A stretch of 18,733 nucleotides of DNA from JBMTVN01 sp046047235 (GTDB lineage Bacteria > Verrucomicrobiota > Verrucomicrobiia > Limisphaerales > JAHDYP01), in NCBI GenBank assembly GCA_046047235.1, contig JBJOII010000104.1:1-18733 (forward strand), read 5' to 3'. Below are positions 14,925 through 18,733 of this stretch, in pieces. The translations under genes were made by a program, and so were the position numbers. Every line of letters begins with the position of its first letter. The stretch's first letter is position 1. The notes below the pieces were generated by a model that was not told where the DNA came from, searched no databases, and saw only the letters and a program-made list of their open reading frames with translations.

Positions 14925-15380
14925 GAGCCTGTCATTAAGTTTCTGGGGGAAAGGAATGCAAGAGGTACATACAAGCCGGCATTACGCTTGGGATGCCGAA
15001 GAAGCCCAGACCCTATCCGAGTGATGTGAGCGACGGAGAGTGGGAGGTTTGCGCTCCGTAACTCACGCTGATGAAAGAGGATGCACCCCAGCGCACCCAC
15101 AGCCTGCGAGATGTGTTCAATGCGCTGCGGTGGTTGGTCAGGGCGGGTTGTTACTGGCGGATGATGCCGCAGAACAGGGGCTCAAGCTGGAGGTCGTCAA
15201 ACACCATGAGGCCAAGAGAGGATTTGTGCTGCTGCCGCGCCGATGGGTGGTGGAGCGATCCTTCGCGTGGGCAGCCGCGGGATTATGAGCGGCTGGCCAC
15301 CATTATGGCAGGCTACCATTGGGTCGCCTTTACCATGCTCATGCTCCAAACCCTCTTCCGCAAAAGTCAATGACAGGCTC
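14925..15380 (+). mobile_element. Internally deleted IS5-family-like insertion sequence (456 bp)
   Basis: The ends are exact inverted repeats: GAGCCTGTCATT at 14925-14936 and AATGACAGGCTC at 15369-15380. Adding flanking bases gives CTAG at both sides, consistent with a TA or CTAG target duplication. The element is about half the size expected for a one-ORF IS5-type element, and its transposase is broken, so it can move only if a related transposase is supplied elsewhere. Confidence 0.8.
14993..15373 (+). pseudogene. IS5-type DDE transposase, broken
   Basis: It starts MPKKPRPYPSDVSDGEWEVC and hits TAA at codon 23, then continues in frame (LTLMKEDAPQRTHSLRDVFNA, WLVRAGCYWRMMPQ), the N-terminal domain of IS5-type transposases. 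After MMPQ the middle, which should carry the first catalytic Asp residues, is missing. The C-terminal part resumes in another frame (LKLEVVKHHEAKRGFVLLPR, RWVVERSFAWA, with the catalytic Glu region) and then returns to the first frame (RDYERLATIMAGYHWVAFTM, LMLQTLFRKSQ). One stop codon plus at least two deletion junctions make it non-functional. Confidence 0.85.
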
Positions 15381-15420
15381 TAGAGGAGGGGCTTTTCTGC
15401 CGCGCGCGTGACGTTCATGC

Positions 15421-15437
15421 GGGGAACGGCCTTCCCC
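15421..15437 (-). terminator. Short hairpin just after the ankyrin gene
   Basis: GGGGAA (15421-15426) and TTCCCC (15432-15437) pair around CGGCC, three bases beyond the stop of the minus-strand ankyrin gene. No clear T-run follows, so efficiency is doubtful. Confidence 0.35.
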
Positions 15438-15439
15438 GG

Positions 15440-16665
15440 CTACCATCTCCAGTCCTCAGGTGTGGGGTCGCGTTGCAGGGTCATCCTGGTGAGTGCGGCA
15501 TGAATCAACTGGATCTGTCTCCGCCTCGTGCTCGAACGGAATCCGCTGTCGGCCCGGACATATCGGTCTGCGGTCTGAAAGAACAAGCGCATGGTAGGCC
15601 CATCATAGACGTTGATTTCGTCGGGTGCCTCTGGCCAGGACCAGACTCCAAAGCCTTCGCACATTCTCCAGAAATCCTGCCATTCCTTCTCGGTGGGGCG
15701 GCGGTGGGCCCATTCATGTTGAGGGTTACTATCCCGCCGGAAAGCGCTGCTTTCGCGAAGTAGTCGGTGGGGTTTTTCCAGATATTGATCCATGGGAGGC
15801 GTGAGTTCCATGGGAGGCCTTGGGTGCGGAGGTAGCGATTGGTCGCAGCCCGCCGACCCCTGATTTCAAGGCCGTCAACAAAGGATTCCACAAAGGGCTT
15901 CGTGAATACCGGCAGGCCGGTGGTTGCATCTATCCCGGCCGCTTCAGCACCTCTCGATGCTCCCGGGAGGATCGTAACCCCGGTAATGAATGCAGGGAAA
16001 CCATCCAGCAAGGCTCGCCAGCGCGCAGCCATGGCCATGGGAAACGGATCGACATCGGCCGGCCTGAAATCGACCTTCGCTCCGCGCATCCGCAGCAGCT
16101 GAACCACATCCGGATAATGGAAGCACGTGGCGAGATGAACCGGGGTGAAGCCCCGTTTGCAACGCGCGTTGATGTCTGCTCCCCGATCGAGCAACTCCCT
16201 GCATGGCTCAGACCAGTTCCGTGCAGCGGCCAAGTGGAGTGCGGTTGAGTGGTCTGGATTGCGGACGTTGGGGTTGGCTCCATGTTTCAGGAGAAGCAGG
16301 ACAAGCCGTTGGTCATTGGCTTCGAATGCCGAGAGAAGCAAGGAACCTTGCGAGTGCCGGATAGTTGCGCCTCGCTCGATCAGCGCCTCGGAAAATCGGG
16401 GGTCCAGCCGGCATTGGATCGCTCTTTCCAGCGGGGTCCGCCCCCAGGCGTCCCGGCCGTCTATATCTGCGCCTGCTCTCAGCAGCTCGTCCAGTTGTCT
16501 GATCGTCTGCTCTGGATCCATGGAGCCTGCCAGAACGAGTTCAGGGCGGAGAACTGCGTGCAGACGCGCGTCATCACGTTTCCCTAGGAGAATCTGCAGC
16601 GTTCTGGAATTCAATAGCCGCTTTAACCAGCCGCCCCGTCCCGCTTCTCTCGATCGGGAGTTCAT
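15440..16665 (-). pseudogene. Ankyrin-repeat protein gene with a frameshift (about 408 aa if corrected)
   Basis: From ATG 16665 (AGGTGG about eight bases upstream) the first frame encodes several ankyrin repeats at about residues 55-200: ELLRAGADIDGRDAWGRTPL, LLLKHGANPNVRNPDHSTAL, LLDRGADINARCKRGFTPVH and LLRMRGAKVDF. A non-ankyrin C-terminal domain follows. After residue 299 (IWKNP) the frame turns to low-quality sequence and stops at 15505, while the -1 frame carries a natural continuation (HRLLRESSAFRRDSNPQHEW, FWRMCEGFGVWSWPE) to the stop at 15440. The break is at an A5C4 run (minus strand, 15777-15769). It may be a real mutation, a sequencing slip, or, less likely, programmed -1 frameshifting at A-AAC-CCC. 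Ankyrin repeats bind proteins; the partner is unknown. Confidence 0.75.
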
Positions 16666-16799
16666 AGAGTTCCCACCTATACAGCCAGCACCCGGAGTTG
16701 TTATCCGTGATTTACTCAGATGAATGGAAGGGATGAGGGACCTTCAGCAGTCCGATTGCTGATCGCGGCGGCGTCTGATCTTCGATGCTCCCATTTTCC

Positions 16800-16984
16800 T
16801 CGGACCACGATCACCTCTTCAGTTCTTCCCGTTTAGACCAATTCAAGGGGTTGATTTGGTCCCTTGGGCCTAAGGCACGCTATGGGGCCCAAAACAGCCC
16901 CGAAAAGCGCTCCATAAGGCGTTTTACGGGCCTCGGACGGGAGTATCTAACTGGGGCAGAGGACCTTGTCGTGGTCCGACCACG
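16800..16984 (+). mobile_element. MITE-like palindrome-ended repeat, copy B (divergent left part)
   Basis: The right 113 bases (16878-16990) match copy A with only a few changes, including GCCTCGGACGGGAGTATCTA and the right palindrome CGTGGTCCGACCACG at 16970-16984. At the left only TCGGACCACGA (16800-16810) of the terminal repeat remains, and the sequence between differs from copies A and C, so the left boundary is tentative. It lies upstream of the DUF4143 ATPase gene. Confidence 0.65.
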
Positions 16985-16997
16985 GTTTTGTGTTAAA

Positions 16998-17025
16998 TTG
17001 ACAGAAAATGTTAAATAGGTAAAAC
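16998..17025 (+). promoter_or_regulatory. Candidate sigma-70-type promoter of the ATPase gene
   Basis: TTGACA at 16998-17003 is a perfect -35 box. TAAAAC at 17020-17025 is a weak -10 box at 16-base spacing. The 50 bases around are strikingly AT-rich compared with their surroundings and sit between repeat copy B and the ATG at 17054. Confidence 0.4.
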
Positions 17026-17053
17026 AGGACATACTTAATCACATTAATTAGGC

Positions 17054-18505
17054 ATGGATGTACCTAAAACTGAGCTCTTTTCCGTTCTTCAGGAGTTCAA
17101 TCCATGGTGGACAGGCCAGCCGGTGGCCGATCTGCCTGATTGGGAACGGACTGCGGCACGGCAGATTCGGGCATGGATCCAGGATATGGAGACTAGGCGG
17201 GCCTTGTTGCTTACTGGCGCGCGGCAGGTGGGGAAGACGACACTGTTCCGGCAGGCGATCCGGCGGTTGGTGGCGGAGGGCTTCCCGCCGGCGAACCTGC
17301 TCTACGCCACCTTCGACCATCCCATCCTGAAATTGGCCGGCCTTGAGCGGACCCTGCAGGCCTGGGACGAGCTTTTTCCCCCGGTGGCTGGTCACTCGCG
17401 GATGCTGTTCCTCGACGAAATCCAGTTTGTCCCCGACTGGCAGACTTGGCTCAAGCACCAGAGCGATTTCCAGCGTGGTCGGCGGATCGCGGCAACCGGA
17501 TCGGCCAGTCCGTTGCGAGACGCGTCGGCCGAGTCGGGTGTGGGACGTTGGGAAACCATCCCGTTGCCAACCCTGTCCTTCGCGGAATATCTCCGTCTGC
17601 GGCAGGTGGAGATCCCTGACCTTCCGGAGGTGCGTTCGCTTCGGCAGCTCTTTGACTGGGGAGCGGGTGATTTTTCCCTGGCGGCGACCGTGGGGCGGCC
17701 GCTGACGGCTCATTTTCACGAATACCTGCTACGGGGTGGCTTCCCCGAGCCGGCGCTGGTCAACGACCTCACCCGCTGTCAGCGGCTGCTGCGCGAGGAC
17801 ATCGTGGACAAGGTGCTCAAGCGTGACATGACCGCGCTCTACGGTGTGCGTCGGGTGCTGGAAGTGGAAAAGATATTTCTCTACCTCTGCTACCACGACG
17901 GCGGGATCCTCGACGTGCCGACGCTGTCAAAGGAGCTGGACGGGATCAACCGCCAGTCGGTGAACAACTTCCTCGATCTCTTCGAGGCGACGCACCTGAT
18001 CTATCGCCTCAGGCCTTTCGGTTACGGCAAGGAAGTGCTGCGCGGACGCTCCAAGGTTTATCTGGCGGATGCGGCGCTGCCGGGATCGGTCCTGCTGCTG
18101 GGGCGGCGCTTACTGGAGAAGTCCGACCGGCTGGGTGCTGCAGTAGAAACTGCGTTCTTCAAACACCTCTTCACGCGTTACTATCCGGACCAGCCAACCT
18201 TCTCCTACTGGCAGGACAAGAAGAACCGGGATCTAGAGGTGGATCTCATCGCGCAGACCGGAGACCGTCTGGTGCCGTTTGAGGTGAAATATCAGGATGC
18301 TGAGCTTACTCCCAAGAAGCTCAAGGGGCTGCGCCTGTTCCTCGAGGAAAGGGCGGTGAAGCACGGCTACGTGATCACCCAGCGTTGGGAGGATTTCAAA
18401 GTGTGGGAAACCACCTCGGCCCGCAAGGGGCATGAACGGGACAAACTCGACGCCCGTATTCTAGCCATCCCGGCTCCGCTCGCCTGCTTTTGGCTTTCCG
18501 ATTGA
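17054..18505 (+). CDS. AAA_14/DUF4143 family ATPase, 483 aa
   Basis: The N-terminal AAA domain has Walker A GARQVGKTT (Lys61) and Walker B MLFLDEIQFVPDWQTW (Asp121, Glu122), followed by ATGSASPLR (sensor-like). HFHEYLLRGGFPEP and DIVDKVLKRDM mark the middle, then a winged-helix-like segment (LSKELDGINRQSVNNFLDLF). The C-terminal DUF4143 region (about 390-435) reads NRDLEVDLIA, VPFEVKYQ, an E-D-ExK arrangement like PD-(D/E)XK nuclease folds, though activity is not established for the family. Length (about 400-480) is normal and the gene looks intact. These ATPases are widespread, often horizontally moved, and without an agreed function. Start ATG 17054 is preceded by AT-rich sequence with a possible promoter. 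The gene stands alone between repeat copies B and C. Confidence 0.87.
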   Translation: MDVPKTELFSVLQEFNPWWTGQPVADLPDWERTAARQIRAWIQDMETRRALLLTGARQVGKTTLFRQAIRRLVAEGFPPANLLYATFDHPILKLAGLERTLQAWDELFPPVAGHSRMLFLDEIQFVPDWQTWLKHQSDFQRGRRIAATGSASPLRDASAESGVGRWETIPLPTLSFAEYLRLRQVEIPDLPEVRSLRQLFDWGAGDFSLAATVGRPLTAHFHEYLLRGGFPEPALVNDLTRCQRLLREDIVDKVLKRDMTALYGVRRVLEVEKIFLYLCYHDGGILDVPTLSKELDGINRQSVNNFLDLFEATHLIYRLRPFGYGKEVLRGRSKVYLADAALPGSVLLLGRRLLEKSDRLGAAVETAFFKHLFTRYYPDQPTFSYWQDKKNRDLEVDLIAQTGDRLVPFEVKYQDAELTPKKLKGLRLFLEERAVKHGYVITQRWEDFKVWETTSARKGHERDKLDARILAIPAPLACFWLSD

Positions 18506-18545
18506 TGCCAGGGTCATGGCGCAACAGCCCTTCGTGGTACCCCTT

Positions 18546-18733
18546 CGTGGTCGGACCACGCCATCTCGCTGACCATCAAAGGGATGCACCGATTTAAGGG
18601 CTATTTTCGGCCCTATGGGCTCCTTTTTGGTGCCAAAAAACGACGCCATAGGTTCCTCGGGTTGCCGGCATTGCGTTGGGGGCGCTATGAGGCTCAAAAC
18701 AGCCCCGAAAAGCGCTCCATAAGGCGTTTTTAG
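18546..18733 (+). mobile_element. MITE-like palindrome-ended repeat, copy C (cut by window end)
   Basis: It begins with the left palindrome CGTGGTCGGACCACG at 18546-18560 and follows copy A closely (GGGATGCACCGATTTAAGGGC, ATAGGTTCCTCGGGTTGCCG without the flanks) to the last base of the window, with scattered substitutions. A partial extra copy of the end, TTCGTGGTAC, lies just upstream at 18531-18540. The right end lies outside the window. Confidence 0.75.

Noticed and set aside
14656..14930. Minus-strand frame with a helix-turn-helix-like look (HISPVSLASASRVLQLSED)
   Set aside because: It opens inside the IS end, has no supported start or ribosome site, and no family I can name.
15505..15768. 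C-terminal 87 residues of the first-frame ankyrin reading frame
   Set aside because: After the A5C4 run the first frame loses protein-like character, while the -1 frame carries a natural continuation; the tail is treated as out-of-frame.

Overview
The window looks like a chromosomal segment of a GC-rich, free-living polysaccharide degrader of the PVC group, most likely a Verrucomicrobiota of the Pedosphaera/Limisphaerales kind. This is inferred from protein style only: a short sigma factor of the Rhodopirellula/Verrucomicrobium type overlapping a FecR-LamG membrane protein, a secreted WxxFRGPxGDG PQQ-type propeller, a secreted Asp-box (Ycf48-like) propeller with a C-terminal tail ending in FFQLR, and many secreted glycan-active enzymes. 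No rRNA or other marker gene is present to settle it.

Layout. Bases 1-37 are the 3' part of a tRNA, probably tRNA-Gly. About 650 bases without a convincing gene follow. They hold one solitary sequence that looks like a type I-C CRISPR repeat (167-198), a strong hairpin (326-354) and a REP-like palindromic repeat (399-433). A minus-strand gene for a secreted 13-repeat propeller fills 690-2858. From 3433 to 13095 all genes point right and form one functional block: ECF-like sigma factor, FecR-LamG membrane protein, CE1 esterase, a small chimeric remnant, PQQ-type propeller, a 1070-residue CE1-malectin-X-GH62 enzyme, and a GH10 xylanase. Several junctions are 4-base ATGA overlaps or very short gaps. 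From 13.1 kb to the end the window is a patchwork of single genes among repeats: a flavin reductase between 120-bp direct repeats, an internally deleted IS5-type element, a frameshifted ankyrin-repeat gene, and an AAA/DUF4143 ATPase between two copies of a MITE-like repeat.

How the genes work together. The central block reads as an arabinoxylan-degradation locus. GH10 cuts the xylan backbone, the GH62 module removes arabinofuranose side groups, the CE1 modules remove acyl groups (feruloyl or acetyl), and the malectin module may hold the enzyme on glycan. The sigma factor and the membrane protein with an outside LamG (lectin-like) domain sit at the head of the block and could couple sugar-polymer sensing to transcription. 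That regulatory link is inference.

The most noteworthy structures are the four-module esterase/arabinofuranosidase, the LamG-bearing putative anti-sigma partner of a xylanolytic operon, a chimeric relic gene inside the operon, a repeat family with palindromic 15-18 bp inverted ends (three copies, one directly upstream of the sigma gene), a second family of 120-bp repeats around the flavin reductase, and the lone CRISPR-like repeat near the tRNA. I found no complete CRISPR-Cas, toxin-antitoxin or phage-defence system.
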